64,000 nt of DNA, from NCBI RefSeq assembly GCF_024228315.1, contig NZ_CP100455.1, forward strand, positions 186,001 through 250,000, in the 5' to 3' direction. Shown in pieces: positions 27,254-37,076 of this stretch; positions within the stretch are counted from its first letter, which is position 1; every line of letters starts with the position of its first letter. The translations under genes were made by a program, and so were the position numbers. Under the pieces are notes generated by a model. The model searched no databases, had not been told where the DNA came from, and saw only the letters and a program-made list of their open reading frames with translations. Source of the stretch: Halomarina pelagica. Lineage in GTDB: Archaea; Halobacteriota; Halobacteria; Halobacteriales; Haloarculaceae.

Positions 27254-27337
27254 GTTACAGGAGAGCTACTGTAACAACGGTTCACGGGTCGACGTACGCG
27301 GACGGCAGGAGAGCTGTTACAGTAGTGCTCCTGTAAC
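27254..27337. repeat. Paired palindromes GTTACAG-N8-CTGTAAC
   Basis: Two perfect 7-bp-arm palindromes, at 27254-27275 and 27316-27337, with 8-nt centres and 62 bp between centres. The second is the reverse complement of the first except for two central bases. They lie 16 nt after the multicopper oxidase stop, between convergent genes. They could be operators, paired RNA hairpins, or element ends. No T-run follows. Confidence 0.65.
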
Positions 27338-27498
27338 GATCACCCGTCGTTTCCCGTGTAGGCCGTCGCGAGTCGGGCCTGTGAAACGCGGCCCCGGTCG
27401 TCCCGCTACTCGACCGAGAGCGAGCGAGATGGTGACGTTCTACGCCGATCTCCGCCCCGATCACCCTCCCGGGATCGCCGTAGCCGGTGAAGAGACGG

Positions 27499-27795
27499 TC
27501 AGGAAAACAGCGTGGCGAACCAGGGTTTCTCTCGCGTGGGATAGCCAGTGACGAGCGAATAGAGTGCGAGCGTGAGCGAGAGGAGGAGCACGAGGTGGGC
27601 GAACTGGACGCCCGGCGGCCAGTAGAGCAGAAACGCCAACTGACCGAGGACGGCGACGCCAGTTCCCGCGGCGACGATCTCCAGGAACCGTCGGTGGACG
27701 ACGACGAAGTCCCCCGAGTACAGCAGGTACAGGGTCCCCGCGGTCGCCACGATCCCGAGCATCGCCTCGTAGAGCGCGAAGGCCTCGACGATCAC
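27499..27795 (-). CDS. Three-helix membrane protein, unknown
   Basis: 98 residues from a GTG that overlaps the stop of the upstream gene by 4 nt (GTGA), so the two are coupled. Three hydrophobic segments (about 8-28, 38-60, 63-85). Family not recognised; the size and coupling resemble the small DUF7521-type membrane partners of haloarchaeal regulators. Confidence 0.65.
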   Translation of the reverse strand: MIVEAFALYEAMLGIVATAGTLYLLYSGDFVVVHRRFLEIVAAGTGVAVLGQLAFLLYWPPGVQFAHLVLLLSLTLALYSLVTGYPTREKPWFATLFS

Positions 27796-28100
27796 GGTCG
27801 CTCACCCCTCACGGCGTCGCTGATCCGGGGGTGGAGCTGGACGAGGCGAAGGACCCCGACGACGAGTCCGGTGAACGCGAGCGGTTCGAGGAGGTCGACG
27901 ACGAGGGGGTGGTCGGGCCACGCGAGCGAGAGCGCGTGTGCGACCGTGAAGAGCGACGTGACGGCAATCAGAGGGAGTAGCATGCGCCGGTAACTCGTGT
28001 GTCGGAACCGAACGTACGCCAGCGACGACAGCCCGATCGCGACGACGCCGACGAGCAGGGAGACCGCCGTGGCAATCGCGGCCAGTTGATCCGAGACCAT
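27792..28100 (-). CDS. Three-helix membrane protein, unknown
   Basis: 102 residues, three hydrophobic segments (about 5-28, 40-60, 68-88) with a basic loop RFRHTSYRRM between the first two. First gene of a two-gene coupled unit with the protein at 27499-27795. It lies just downstream of the RdfA gene on the same strand with a 75-nt gap. No function recognised. Confidence 0.65.
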   Translation of the reverse strand: MVSDQLAAIATAVSLLVGVVAIGLSSLAYVRFRHTSYRRMLLPLIAVTSLFTVAHALSLAWPDHPLVVDLLEPLAFTGLVVGVLRLVQLHPRISDAVRGERP

Positions 28101-28175
28101 ACGTACCCGGAGAACCCGTTACCACATATCGGTGCTGGTACCTCCCGGTGCCCTCGCGAACCGATCAGCCGATCG

Positions 28176-28817
28176 TCAGCCGCCGGTCGCGCCGCCGTCG
28201 CCGTCCGAATCGGTGCAGTCGCAACCACCGCGCCGCAGAAAGTCCCGCAGGCGGAACGTCTCTCCCGTCCGGTCGCAGGTCACCCAGACCGACTGCGTCA
28301 CGTCGACGTGATCGGCCTCGATGAGGCCCGCGTTGTGCAATCGTTCGATCGTGTTCTCGATCACGGACACGTTTCGCGACTGCGCCCACTCGACCGTCCC
28401 CTCGGCGTCGTCGAGCGTGATCCGTGATCGCCGTTTCGTCTCGACGCCGAGGCAGTTCTGCAGATGGCGCTTGACCGTCTGGTGGGAGACGAAATCGTCC
28501 TCGACCTCGCTCGCGGGGGGACCGGCGCGTTCGAGTTGCGAGCGGATCTCCGCCCGTTGGCCGGCGGACGCGTCGTCCCCGTCGAGGACGCGATAGATGC
28601 TCTCGGTGTCGCCGATTAGCGCCACCCCGGTTTCCAGCAGGACCCGGTCGAGCACGCGCCGGTTGACGAACGCTTCGAGGTCTCTGAGGCTCGCACCGCC
28701 GCGGTGTCGGCGTCGAAGCTCCTCGTCGAGATCGGAGAGGCCGTGTTTTTCGATGATTCGCTCGACCTTGCACATATCGCCCGATGCATCCGACGAGCGC
28801 GGGACCGATATTCTCAT
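28176..28817 (-). CDS. rdfA: Rod-determining factor RdfA family protein
   Basis: 213 residues. The family hallmark CKVERIIEKHGLSDLDEELRRRH (split: CKVERIIEKHGL then SDLDEELRRRH) followed by SLRDLEAFVNRRVLDRVLLETG is present near the N-terminus. The middle matches the DNA-binding-like region (VSHQTVKRHLQNCLGVETKR) and the C-terminus ends in a Cys-containing tail (CDCTDSD). In Haloferax volcanii RdfA is needed for rod-shaped cells. Start choice is uncertain: ATG 28817 is used, ATG 28775 (MCKVER) is a shorter option. It is a paralogous family, so role in shape is inferred. Confidence 0.8.
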   Translation of the reverse strand: MRISVPRSSDASGDMCKVERIIEKHGLSDLDEELRRRHRGGASLRDLEAFVNRRVLDRVLLETGVALIGDTESIYRVLDGDDASAGQRAEIRSQLERAGPPASEVEDDFVSHQTVKRHLQNCLGVETKRRSRITLDDAEGTVEWAQSRNVSVIENTIERLHNAGLIEADHVDVTQSVWVTCDRTGETFRLRDFLRRGGCDCTDSDGDGGATGG

Positions 28818-28902
28818 CGGTTCGCGCGACCGACGCCGCGCTCCCGGAGACACGCCGAATGTGACGGACCGGTTCCGTCGTCGAAGCGCGCTCTCCGAGC
28901 CC

Positions 28903-29880
28903 TCACTCGGTCGGGCGTTCTCGACTCACGAACCCCTGCCAGAGGACGAGCACGCTGACGACGAACGCCGACCCGAAGAGGAGGACGACGCTAAGGTCGT
29001 GGAGGAGTTCGACACCGTACGCGTGACTGACCACTTTACTCGCGACGGCCACGCTCCCGAGCAGCAGGACGACGCCGAAGTACCCCTTGACGACCCGTTC
29101 GTCCACGGTCCCCGTCAGGCGTGCACCGATCCGTGCGCCTGGAATCCCGCCCGCCAGGAGGTACGCGACCATCGAGACGTGGATGGACCCCTGTCTGGCG
29201 TACTGGAGCGTCCCGAACGCGCTCGAACTGGCGATCTGAAAGACGTCCGTCCCGACGGCGACCGTCTCCGCCATCCCGAAGCCGTAGACGAGCGTGGGGA
29301 GCACGAGGAAGCCACCGCCGACACCGAGCCCGCCGGCGAGACAGCCGATCCCGAAGGCGACCGCGAGTACGACCCACACCGAGACGGTGGCTCCGCCGGA
29401 GACGGTGATCGTGGGAGGCGGTGTGGCGTCCCTGACGAACCGGGTGAGTCCCGACCTCGCAGGGTCGTAACGCGCGGCCCCGCCGTGCAGGTAATCGGAG
29501 AGCATGTAGTAGCCGACCCCGGCCAGGAGGAGAACGTAGATCGAACTGACGAGGACGTCCGCCACGCCCAGCGCGCTGAGTCGTTGCAACGTCCGCCGTC
29601 CGACCTCGATCCCGAGGGACATACCGAGAACGAACAGCGCGCCGATCCGGTAGTCGATCTGCCCGAGATCGCGGTGGGTGACCGCCGCGACGAGCGACGT
29701 CCCGAACACGAACGCCAGCCCGGTCCCGACCGCCGTGGTAGCGGAGTGGCCGAGCACCAACAGCGCCGGCGTGACGAAGAAACTCCCGCCCATCCCGAAG
29801 AACCCGAACAGGATACCGACGAGTAGACCGAACGCGACGAACGAGACGATCAGGACGACGGTTGGCTCGACGAGTGACAT
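28903..29880 (-). CDS. TauE/SafE sulfite/organosulfonate exporter family permease
   Basis: 325 residues, about eight helices. Two TauE/SafE repeats with the GFFGMGGSFFVTPALLV (about 25-41) and GGLGVGGGFLVLPTLVYGFG motifs. It is closely similar in layout to the second copy at 35836-36831. The family exports or imports sulfite, sulfonates or related anions. Next to copZ on the same strand. Confidence 0.88.
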   Translation of the reverse strand: MSLVEPTVVLIVSFVAFGLLVGILFGFFGMGGSFFVTPALLVLGHSATTAVGTGLAFVFGTSLVAAVTHRDLGQIDYRIGALFVLGMSLGIEVGRRTLQRLSALGVADVLVSSIYVLLLAGVGYYMLSDYLHGGAARYDPARSGLTRFVRDATPPPTITVSGGATVSVWVVLAVAFGIGCLAGGLGVGGGFLVLPTLVYGFGMAETVAVGTDVFQIASSSAFGTLQYARQGSIHVSMVAYLLAGGIPGARIGARLTGTVDERVVKGYFGVVLLLGSVAVASKVVSHAYGVELLHDLSVVLLFGSAFVVSVLVLWQGFVSRERPTE

Positions 29881-29938
29881 GATGGCTTCCGGACGACGGC
29901 CTCGGTAGGACGGGTGAGGGGTTAACGGTCGAGGCCGA

Positions 29939-30136
29939 TTACGTACTCGCCTCGTAGCCCGCCTCGTCCACCGCTCTCACGAGCGCGTCGGCGTCGGCGT
30001 CCCCCGCGACCGTCGCGGAGTCGGTCGTTCGATCGACCGTGACGTCCGTGACGCCGTCGACGTCCCGCAGGGCGTCTTCGACCGTCTGTTCACACCCGCT
30101 ACAGCTCATTCCCTCGACGGTGATGGTTACGGACAT
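29939..30136 (-). CDS. copZ: Heavy-metal-associated domain copper chaperone (CopZ-like)
   Basis: 65 residues forming one HMA ferredoxin-like fold. GMSCSGCEQTVEDAL contains the C-x2-C copper site, and the end is DAVDEAGYEA (a Tyr where CopZ has Lys/Tyr in loop 5). It is divergent from copA (30500) across a 363-bp promoter region, and presumably delivers Cu(I) to that ATPase. Confidence 0.92.
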   Translation of the reverse strand: MSVTITVEGMSCSGCEQTVEDALRDVDGVTDVTVDRTTDSATVAGDADADALVRAVDEAGYEAST

Positions 30137-30499
30137 GCGTGTTTTCTTTCGTGGGGACGACTTTTCCCGCTTCCTGTTACGATATTTCGGCGTTCGTGCG
30201 CTCGAACTTCGAAACCCGAAGCCGGGTCGGCGCGTACGAACGAGCCGTCACCCGCACCGTCGAGAAGCGCGACGCGCCGGCTCCGCGATACGCTCGACCG
30301 ACCGGAGATCGGTCCGGTGTCCGGTCGTCTCAGACGCGTGAACGGCGCGCGATCCGGTCGTCGGGGGCGTTGAACGACGCAACGACGCCAATAAATTAAC
30401 CACACACCGATGTTCGGCTTCGAGTCGAATCTATATCGCCCGATTAAGGAACGTATCCAAAGGACAAACCGCATCAACGCGGACCCCATATCTAGGACA
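30137..30499. other. Divergent copZ/copA promoter region
   Basis: 363 bp with no gene. TATA-like elements: AATAAATTAA at about 30389-30398 and TATATC near 30432. No repeated operator was recognised by eye. The in-frame ATG at 30410 would add 30 non-conserved residues to CopA. Confidence 0.45.
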
Positions 30500-33157
30500 A
30501 TGACGTTCAGGACGACGCAACTCGAGATCCAGGGCATGAGTTGTGCGAACTGTTCGCAGACGATTACTGATGCCCTGCGTTCGCTCGACGGCGTCTCGGA
30601 GGCGGCCATCAACTTCGCCACCGACGAGGGGACCGTCGAGTACGATCCCGAGGCGGTATCGCTCGCCGAGATCTACCGGGCGATCGACGACGCCGGCTAT
30701 CACGCCGAGCGTGCGACGGTCGGAATCGGCATCTCGGACATGACCTGCGCGAACTGCGCGGCGACGAACGAGACGGCGCTGGAGCGGGTCCCCGGCGTCA
30801 TCGGCGCGACGGTGAACGTCGCCACCGACGAGGCGCAGGTCGAGTACAACCCCGCCGACGTCTCGCGCGCCGCGCTCTACGACGCGATCGAAGACGCGGG
30901 CTACACGCCCGTTCGCGACGAGGGGAGCGAAGAGTCCGACCAGGAACGTCGAGACGCCGCTCGAAAGGCGGAGATTCGCAGACAGTTCCGGCTGACGGTG
31001 TTCGGCGCGGTACTCTCCGCGCCGCTCGTCTTCTTCCTCGTCGAGAAGTTCCTGCTCGGCGGTGGGGTCCTCCCCGAGACCGTCTTCGGGGTCGAGTTCG
31101 GCTGGATCGAGTTCCTGCTCGCGACGCCGGTGCAGGCGGTCCTCGGCTGGCAGTTCTACAAGAACTCCTACACGGCGCTCGTGCGGAACAAGAGCGCCAA
31201 CATGGACGTGCTCATCGCGCTGGGTTCGTCCACGGCGTACCTCTACAGCGTCGCGGTGCTCCTCGGAGCCGTCGCCGGCGGTATGTACTTCGACACCGCC
31301 GCGTTGATCCTCGTGTTCATCACGCTCGGTAACTACCTCGAAGCGCGCTCGAAGGGCCAGGCGAGCGACGCCCTCCGCAAGCTGCTCGAGATGGAGGCCG
31401 ACACGGCGACCGTCGTCGACGAGGACGGCACCGAGCGCGAGGTGCCGGTCGAGGACGTGACGGTCGGCACCCGAATGAAGATCCGCCCCGGAGAGAAGAT
31501 CCCCACCGACGGCGTCGTCGTCGAGGGCCAGTCGGCCGTCGACGAGTCGATGGTCACGGGCGAATCGGTCCCCGTCGAGAAGGGCGAGGGCGACGAGGTC
31601 GTCGGCTCGACCATCAACGAGAACGGCGTGCTCGTCGTCGAGGCGACGCAGGTCGGCGAGGACACGGCCCTCCAGCAGATCGTCCGGACGGTAAAGGAGG
31701 CCCAGTCCCGCCAGCCCGACATCCAGAACCTCGCCGACCGCATCTCGGCGTACTTCGTCCCCGCGGTCATCGCCAACGCCCTGTTCTGGGGCGTCGTCTG
31801 GTTCCTCTTCCCCGAGACGCTCGCCGGGGTCGTCGAGTGGCTCCCGCTGTGGGGGCTCGTCGCCGGCGGACCCGCGGTCGCCGGCGGGACGGTTTCGGTG
31901 TTCGAGTTCTCGGTCGTCGTCTTCGCGTCGGCCGTGTTGATCGCCTGCCCCTGTGCGCTCGGGCTGGCGACCCCCGCCGCGACGATGGTCGGGACGACCA
32001 TCGGTGCCCGGAACGGCGTGCTGTTCAAGGGTGGTGACGTCCTCGAGCGCGCGAAGGACGCCGACACGGTCGTCTTCGACAAGACCGGGACCCTGACGAA
32101 GGGCGAGATGGAACTGACCGACGTCGTCGTGTTCAATGGCGACGGCAGGCCGGTCGCGGACGGTGGTGAGCGAACCGACGGTTCGCGATCCTCGTCGGAT
32201 CGTCGATCCGACGGCGGGGATCCCGCTACCGATGGGGGCCAGCTAACCGCACAGGACCGCCTCAGCGAGGACGACGTGTTGCGGCTCGCAGCCACGGCCG
32301 AGAGCGGGAGCGAACACCCGCTCGCGCGGGCCATCGTCGACGGAGCCAGAGAGCGCGGTCTCGCCGTGACCGACCCCGACGACTTCGAGAACGTCCCCGG
32401 CCACGGCATCAAAGCGACCATCGGTGAAAGCGAGGTGCTGGTCGGGAATCGGAAGCTGCTCCGGGACAACGGAATCGACCTGTCGCCAGCTGCCGATACG
32501 ATGGAGCGCCTCGAGAACGAGGGGAAGACAGCCATGCTCGTCGCCTGCGAGGGGGAACTCGTCGGCGTGGTCGCTGACGCCGATACGATCAAAGAGAGCG
32601 CAAGAGACGCTGTGAGCCAGCTACAGGAACGCGGCGTCGACGTGATGATGATCACGGGCGACAACGAACGGACCGCCCGCGCGGTGGCCGAGCGAGTGGG
32701 TATCGACCCGGAGAACGTCCGCGCGGAGGTCCTCCCCGAGGACAAGGCGGACGCGGTGGAGGCCGTCCAGTCGGAGGGTCGGAAGGCCATGATGGTCGGC
32801 GACGGCGTCAACGACGCACCGGCGCTGGCGGTCGCCTACGTCGGGACTGCCATTGGCTCGGGCACCGACGTCGCCATCGAGGCGGCGGACGTGACCCTCA
32901 TGCGCGACGACCCGCTCGACGTGGTGAAGGCGATCCGTATCTCGGATGCGACGCTGGCGAAGATCAAGCAGAACCTCGTCTGGGCGCTCGGGTACAACAC
33001 CGCGATGATCCCGCTCGCGTCGCTCGGCCTGCTCCAGCCGGTGCTGGCGGCCGCCGCGATGGCGTTCTCCAGCGTCTCGGTGCTATCGAACAGCCTGCTG
33101 TTCCGCCGGTACACCCCCGACCACGACTACGAACTGCTCGGCCGACTGCGCCGATAG
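30500..33157 (+). CDS. copA: P1B-type Cu(+)-exporting ATPase CopA
   Basis: 885 residues. Two N-terminal HMA domains (C15/C18 in GMSCANC and C83/C86 in DMTCANC), then eight helices with the CPC copper gate ([12 protein letters not shown]), actuator TGES, phosphorylation motif [15 protein letters not shown] in the nucleotide domain, and [11 protein letters not shown] polar 40-residue insertion follows the P-site ([18 protein letters not shown], about 590-610), unlike most CopA; it is low-complexity and probably a surface loop. Start at ATG 30500 fits homologues beginning just before the first HMA. Exports Cu(I) from the cytoplasm. Confidence 0.95.
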   Translation: MTFRTTQLEIQGMSCANCSQTITDALRSLDGVSEAAINFATDEGTVEYDPEAVSLAEIYRAIDDAGYHAERATVGIGISDMTCANCAATNETALERVPGVIGATVNVATDEAQVEYNPADVSRAALYDAIEDAGYTPVRDEGSEESDQERRDAARKAEIRRQFRLTVFGAVLSAPLVFFLVEKFLLGGGVLPETVFGVEFGWIEFLLATPVQAVLGWQFYKNSYTALVRNKSANMDVLIALGSSTAYLYSVAVLLGAVAGGMYFDTAALILVFITLGNYLEARSKGQASDALRKLLEMEADTATVVDEDGTEREVPVEDVTVGTRMKIRPGEKIPTDGVVVEGQSAVDESMVTGESVPVEKGEGDEVVGSTINENGVLVVEATQVGEDTALQQIVRTVKEAQSRQPDIQNLADRISAYFVPAVIANALFWGVVWFLFPETLAGVVEWLPLWGLVAGGPAVAGGTVSVFEFSVVVFASAVLIACPCALGLATPAATMVGTTIGARNGVLFKGGDVLERAKDADTVVFDKTGTLTKGEMELTDVVVFNGDGRPVADGGERTDGSRSSSDRRSDGGDPATDGGQLTAQDRLSEDDVLRLAATAESGSEHPLARAIVDGARERGLAVTDPDDFENVPGHGIKATIGESEVLVGNRKLLRDNGIDLSPAADTMERLENEGKTAMLVACEGELVGVVADADTIKESARDAVSQLQERGVDVMMITGDNERTARAVAERVGIDPENVRAEVLPEDKADAVEAVQSEGRKAMMVGDGVNDAPALAVAYVGTAIGSGTDVAIEAADVTLMRDDPLDVVKAIRISDATLAKIKQNLVWALGYNTAMIPLASLGLLQPVLAAAAMAFSSVSVLSNSLLFRRYTPDHDYELLGRLRR

Positions 33158-33160
33158 TCG

Positions 33161-33904
33161 CTAGTCCGTGGCCCGTTCCCGTCCGCCGTGGCGATCCCCT
33201 CCCATCTCGGCGGGATTCTTCATCCCCTCCTTGACGCCGAAGTAGACCAGGGCGGCGTTGATCGGGAAGGCGAAGACGAACCCGACCGACAGCGAGAGGG
33301 CGAGCGCGCCCCAGAACAGCGGGTCGGTCATCTTCGCCTGGCTGGCGAGTAGCAGGTCCGTCCCGATGGCGGTGACCTCCATGACGGTGATGCTCGGCGT
33401 CTCGCTGTAGAGGGCGTCGAGCACCGCCCGACCGAACCCGACGCCCTCCTGCATCAGCGGGCCGACGGTGAGCGCGTAGCCGAAGAGGTACGCGAGCGCG
33501 AACGTCCCGAGGGCCGTGAGGACGGTGCTCTCTAGCGCCAGCAGGCCGGCGAGCACCGCGAACCCCACGATCTCGCCCGCGCCACAGCCCGAGTAGCAGT
33601 GGGCCGTCGAGCGGAAGCCGCGCCGCCACAGCGAGTCGCGGTCGATCTGGGTGCGCCCGGCGTACCGGTAGACCGCCAGCCCGAACGGGCCGGAGTAGAG
33701 GACGACCAGCGTCCAGACGCCCTTCATCAGCGACGGAAGCGCCCGGTTGCGCTTCCGGACGTCCCACCAGAGGACGCCGACGGATGCGCCGACGAGGAGC
33801 GCCCAGACGGCCATCGTCGACGGATCCGACAGGATCGGTTTCAGCACGTGCCGTATCGGTGCGAACGCGTGTTCGATCCGCTCGACGAGGGATTGAAGCG
33901 CCAT
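33161..33904 (-). CDS. DUF4396 integral membrane protein
   Basis: 247 residues with about five or six helices. The family signature FRSTAHCYSGCGAGEIVGF (conserved His and two Cys) is at about 98-116. Related proteins sit next to copper-export genes, and the Cys/His helix suggests metal binding or transport. It converges with copA (3-nt gap between stops). Function unproven. Confidence 0.85.
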   Translation of the reverse strand: MALQSLVERIEHAFAPIRHVLKPILSDPSTMAVWALLVGASVGVLWWDVRKRNRALPSLMKGVWTLVVLYSGPFGLAVYRYAGRTQIDRDSLWRRGFRSTAHCYSGCGAGEIVGFAVLAGLLALESTVLTALGTFALAYLFGYALTVGPLMQEGVGFGRAVLDALYSETPSITVMEVTAIGTDLLLASQAKMTDPLFWGALALSLSVGFVFAFPINAALVYFGVKEGMKNPAEMGGDRHGGRERATD

Positions 33905-34735
33905 CGTCTACCCGATCACGTCGTCGAACCCTGCGTCAGGGGGAGCGATGCTCACGGTCCCGCTGAACGCGATCACGTCCTCGAGTCGGTGCTCCATCAC
34001 GTGCGTCCGTTCGAGGGCCAGACTCTATGCGGTTGTGGTTAACGTTCCAAAGTGGGACGCGAACCGCTGGCGTCCCTCCCGGTCTCGAGGTCCGTTCGCC
34101 ACACATATCGAAAATCCGATTCGTACTGTGCCCCGTACATCGGCAGATAGCGTACAATCACGTAGATTCTGTAGAATACACGTACTATTCCAGAAATTAC
34201 TAAGTGTTTGGAGAGTGTGGGAGAAGGTGGAGGGTGAGTTCCCGGCTACTGTCGATTACACAGTACGGTTCCGACGCCCCGGACGCTCCGACCACAGCGA
34301 TCACCAACGTCTTCGGGGAGCAGCGGAGGTCGGGGGAGAGCCAGCGGTAGGCCGACACCCTCCCGCGCACCGTCCAGATCGGATCACCAACACGTCGAGG
34401 CGGGGATAGCCCGCCACCGGACGGTGCTCGCTACCACGCCCACCAGCGGAGCGTGACGTTTGCGCTACCGCTGGCGCGCTCTCGCGGGCGTGAACGCGGT
34501 GGGACACGGAGAACTTTCTACCTGGAGAGCCACCGCGCTAGCGTGATGGCGCTTCGTTCCAGTTCGGAGACGGTACGTCCGAGGGGAGTAGGAGAACCAG
34601 CCGGGGGCCCCGTCCCCCCGACGAGAATTGCGAGGAGAGCCCGGAACACGGTAGATCCCGACGGTCTCGTTACTCCCGGACGGTCACCGAACGCGGCGGA
34701 CCCCCCCGTCGACCCGCTTTCGGGGAGGAACTGAC
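33905..34735. other. 830-bp interval between DUF4396 and channel genes
   Basis: A 29-codon minus ORF (33908-33997, beginning MEHRLEDVIAFSG) directly precedes the DUF4396 gene and might be a microprotein. AT-rich DNA at about 34120-34205 looks like a promoter region or insertion scar. The rest shows no codon-biased frame. Confidence 0.4.
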
Positions 34736-35737
34736 GTGAGCGTCGCGTACTCCGTCCTCGGCGTCCTCCTCCTCACCGTCGGCGTCGGGGACCTCCTGTG
34801 GACGACGCTCTGGGTGGAGGGTGGTGCCGGTCCGCTGACGTCCCGATCGATGCCGTCGGTCTGGCGGGCGCTCAAACGGATCGGGAAGCAGCGCCCCCGT
34901 GTGCTCAGTCTCTCGGGCCCGTTGATCCTCGTCTTCGGACTGGCGACGTGGCTCGCGCTTCTCTGGGCCGGCTGGACGCTCGTCTTCGCGGGCGCGGAGG
35001 GCGTTCTCGTCGACACCCGCGAGGGGGGACCGGTCTCGTGGGCCGAACGGTTCTACTTCGTCGGCTACTCGGTCTTCACCCTGGGGAACGGCGATTTCGC
35101 GCCGCGGGACGGCGTCTGGCAGATCGTCACCGTCCTCGTCACGGCGAGCGGGATGCTCTTCGTCACGCTCAGCGTCACCTACGTCCTCTCGGTCCTCGAC
35201 GCCGTCACCCAGAAGCGCTCGTTCGCGAGCGGCGTGAGCGGCCTCGGCACGCGGAGCGACGCGATCGTTCGAACGAGCTGGAACGGCGAGGCGTTCCGGG
35301 GGCTCGACCTCCCGCTGAACACGTTCACGGCACAGCTCAACGCGCTCACGGCGAATCACAAGGCCTACCCGATCCTCCACTACTTCTTCAGCGCCCAGCG
35401 CGACCAGGCCCCGGCGCTCAGCGTCACGATCCTCGACGAGGCGTTGACGCTCCTCCGTTTCGGCGTTCCCGAACGAAATCGACCCGACGAGATACTCGTC
35501 AGAAACGCGCGATCGAGCGTCCGGAACTACCTGGCGACGCTCCACGAGGCGTTCATCACGCCCGCTTCCCGGACCCCGCCCGCGCCGACCCTCGACTCTC
35601 TCCGCGAAGCGGGCGTCCCGACGGTTTCCGACGACGAGTTCGCCCGGTCGCTCGATGCGCTGGACGAGCGACGGCGACAGCTGCTCGGGCTGGTCGAGAC
35701 CGATGCACGGCGGTGGCCGTCCCGGGAGAACGGGTGA
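34736..35737 (+). CDS. Two-helix potassium-channel-like protein with large cytosolic domain
   Basis: 333 residues from a GTG. An N-terminal helix (about 1-20), a second helix pair around 60-82 and 120-150, and a pore loop with selectivity filter SVFTLGNGDFAP (about 112-123). The filter reads TLGNGD instead of canonical TVGYGD; Asn for Tyr and Leu for Val are non-standard, so selectivity may be altered. The C-terminal half (about 165-333) is soluble, helical, of unknown family. It lies between the copper and sulfur modules and has no obvious partner. Confidence 0.75.
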   Translation: MSVAYSVLGVLLLTVGVGDLLWTTLWVEGGAGPLTSRSMPSVWRALKRIGKQRPRVLSLSGPLILVFGLATWLALLWAGWTLVFAGAEGVLVDTREGGPVSWAERFYFVGYSVFTLGNGDFAPRDGVWQIVTVLVTASGMLFVTLSVTYVLSVLDAVTQKRSFASGVSGLGTRSDAIVRTSWNGEAFRGLDLPLNTFTAQLNALTANHKAYPILHYFFSAQRDQAPALSVTILDEALTLLRFGVPERNRPDEILVRNARSSVRNYLATLHEAFITPASRTPPAPTLDSLREAGVPTVSDDEFARSLDALDERRRQLLGLVETDARRWPSRENG

Positions 35738-35835
35738 GTTCGGCCCGAGTTCGAGCGACTCGACGTCCCCCAGGAGTTCGTTGGGATGGTCGTCCATCGC
35801 TGAGACGCCAAGCGTTTCGCTCGCGCAGTGCAACG

Positions 35836-36831
35836 CTACGTTCGACTCCGCGTGACGAGTCGGCACCACGTCCCCGTTCGGTTTCCGCGGAGTCCACAGA
35901 CGGCGGCGAGGACGACCGCGCCGCTCACGAGGACCGCCGCGCCGAAGATGAGGACGACGCTCACCGTGTCGAGCGCGTCGATACCGTACGCGGTTCCGAG
36001 TTTCTTCGCGGCGACGGCGAGACTCCCGGCGAGCAGCATCGCGGCGAAGTAGCCCTTGATCTCGTCCTCGTCGACGTGTCTGGTCGCGCCCGCACCGACG
36101 CGCGCGCCGAGGGCGCTCCCCACGAGCAGCGCACCGACGACGGGGAGCGCCACCGCGCCGGCCTGCGCGTAGACGAACGCGCCGAAGGCACCGGAGAGCG
36201 TTATCTGAAGGATGTCCGTCCCCACGGCGATCGCGGCGGGGACGCCGAGGCCGTACACCATCGCGGGCATCAGGAGGAACCCACCGCCGACGCCGAGGAA
36301 GCCGGACAGTACGCCGATCGTGAGCCCGATCGCGAAGACGACGGTCGCGGAGACGCGGACGCCGCCGCGGAGCGTCACCATCGGCGGGACGTCGACGGAC
36401 TGCACGCGACGGGCGAGGTCGTTCCCGTCCGCGTCGTCCGCGTCGTCGGACCCCCACGCGTCGCGGAGCGTGAACAGACCGACCGCGGCGAGGAGACCGA
36501 CGTACGCGACGCTGATGACGAGATCGGCCGTCCCGGTCGCTTCGAGGGAGAAGACGACGCGCTTTCCCCCCTCGATACCGAGGGTCATGGCCACCGTCAT
36601 GATGGCCGCGAGTTTGTAGTCGACCTGACCGTGATCGCGGTGGCGGAGCGCGCCGATGACGGACGTCCCGAAGACGAACGCGAGTCCACTGCCGACCGCG
36701 ACCGTCGACGGATACCCCATCACGAGCAACGCGGGCGTGACGAGAAACGAACCGCCCATCCCGAAGAATCCGAACAGGGTTCCGATGAGCAGACCGAACC
36801 CGACGAACGCGCCGACCAGCAGGGGACTCAT
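35836..36831 (-). CDS. TauE/SafE family permease
   Basis: 331 residues, two TauE/SafE repeats with GFFGMGGSFLVTPALLVMGYPS and GFLGVGGGFLLMPAMVYGLG. A loop DADDADG between the halves is acidic. Paralogue of 28903-29880. It follows a DUF7512-like microprotein by 17 nt and belongs to the minus-strand sulfur operon (39260 down to 35836). Start ATG 36831 is preferred over TTG 36846. Confidence 0.88.
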   Translation of the reverse strand: MSPLLVGAFVGFGLLIGTLFGFFGMGGSFLVTPALLVMGYPSTVAVGSGLAFVFGTSVIGALRHRDHGQVDYKLAAIMTVAMTLGIEGGKRVVFSLEATGTADLVISVAYVGLLAAVGLFTLRDAWGSDDADDADGNDLARRVQSVDVPPMVTLRGGVRVSATVVFAIGLTIGVLSGFLGVGGGFLLMPAMVYGLGVPAAIAVGTDILQITLSGAFGAFVYAQAGAVALPVVGALLVGSALGARVGAGATRHVDEDEIKGYFAAMLLAGSLAVAAKKLGTAYGIDALDTVSVVLIFGAAVLVSGAVVLAAVCGLRGNRTGTWCRLVTRSRT

Positions 36832-36848
36832 CCCGAGGATCTCCAACG

Positions 36849-36995
36849 TCAGTCACCCCCGATCCGCTCGAGGACCGTCGAACCGGCGACGCTACTCAGC
36901 GCACCGTAGCCGACGTATAGCGCGATGGCCTCCGCCAAGACGAGGCCCACCGTCGCCGCCGCGTGTGCGGCAGTCGAGGGTTCGAGGCCGAACAT
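36849..36995 (-). CDS. DUF7512-like microprotein
   Basis: 48 residues: MFGLEPSTAAHAAATVGLVL, then a helix ending in a GYGALSSVAGSTVLERIG tail. One transmembrane helix. Haloarchaea commonly keep a protein of this size directly upstream of TauE/SafE genes in sulfur operons; I know it as DUF7512. It may be a small subunit or assembly factor for the adjacent permease. The longer in-frame start at 37037 has no conservation. Confidence 0.7.
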   Translation of the reverse strand: MFGLEPSTAAHAAATVGLVLAEAIALYVGYGALSSVAGSTVLERIGGD

Positions 36996-37076
36996 CTCAC
37001 ACACCACCGGTGTCGTCCGATCGAGTCGTCGGTGCACGGTTCTCGTTCCCTGGATGTACTGTCGGATAGCGTCGGA

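Noticed and set aside
31333..32811. 492-codon Ser/Thr-rich ORF antisense to copA
   Set aside because: Codon shadow of a strongly supported P-type ATPase; no domain.
34260..34520. Possible insertion-sequence end
   Set aside because: No transposase frame, no clear inverted repeats or target duplication seen.
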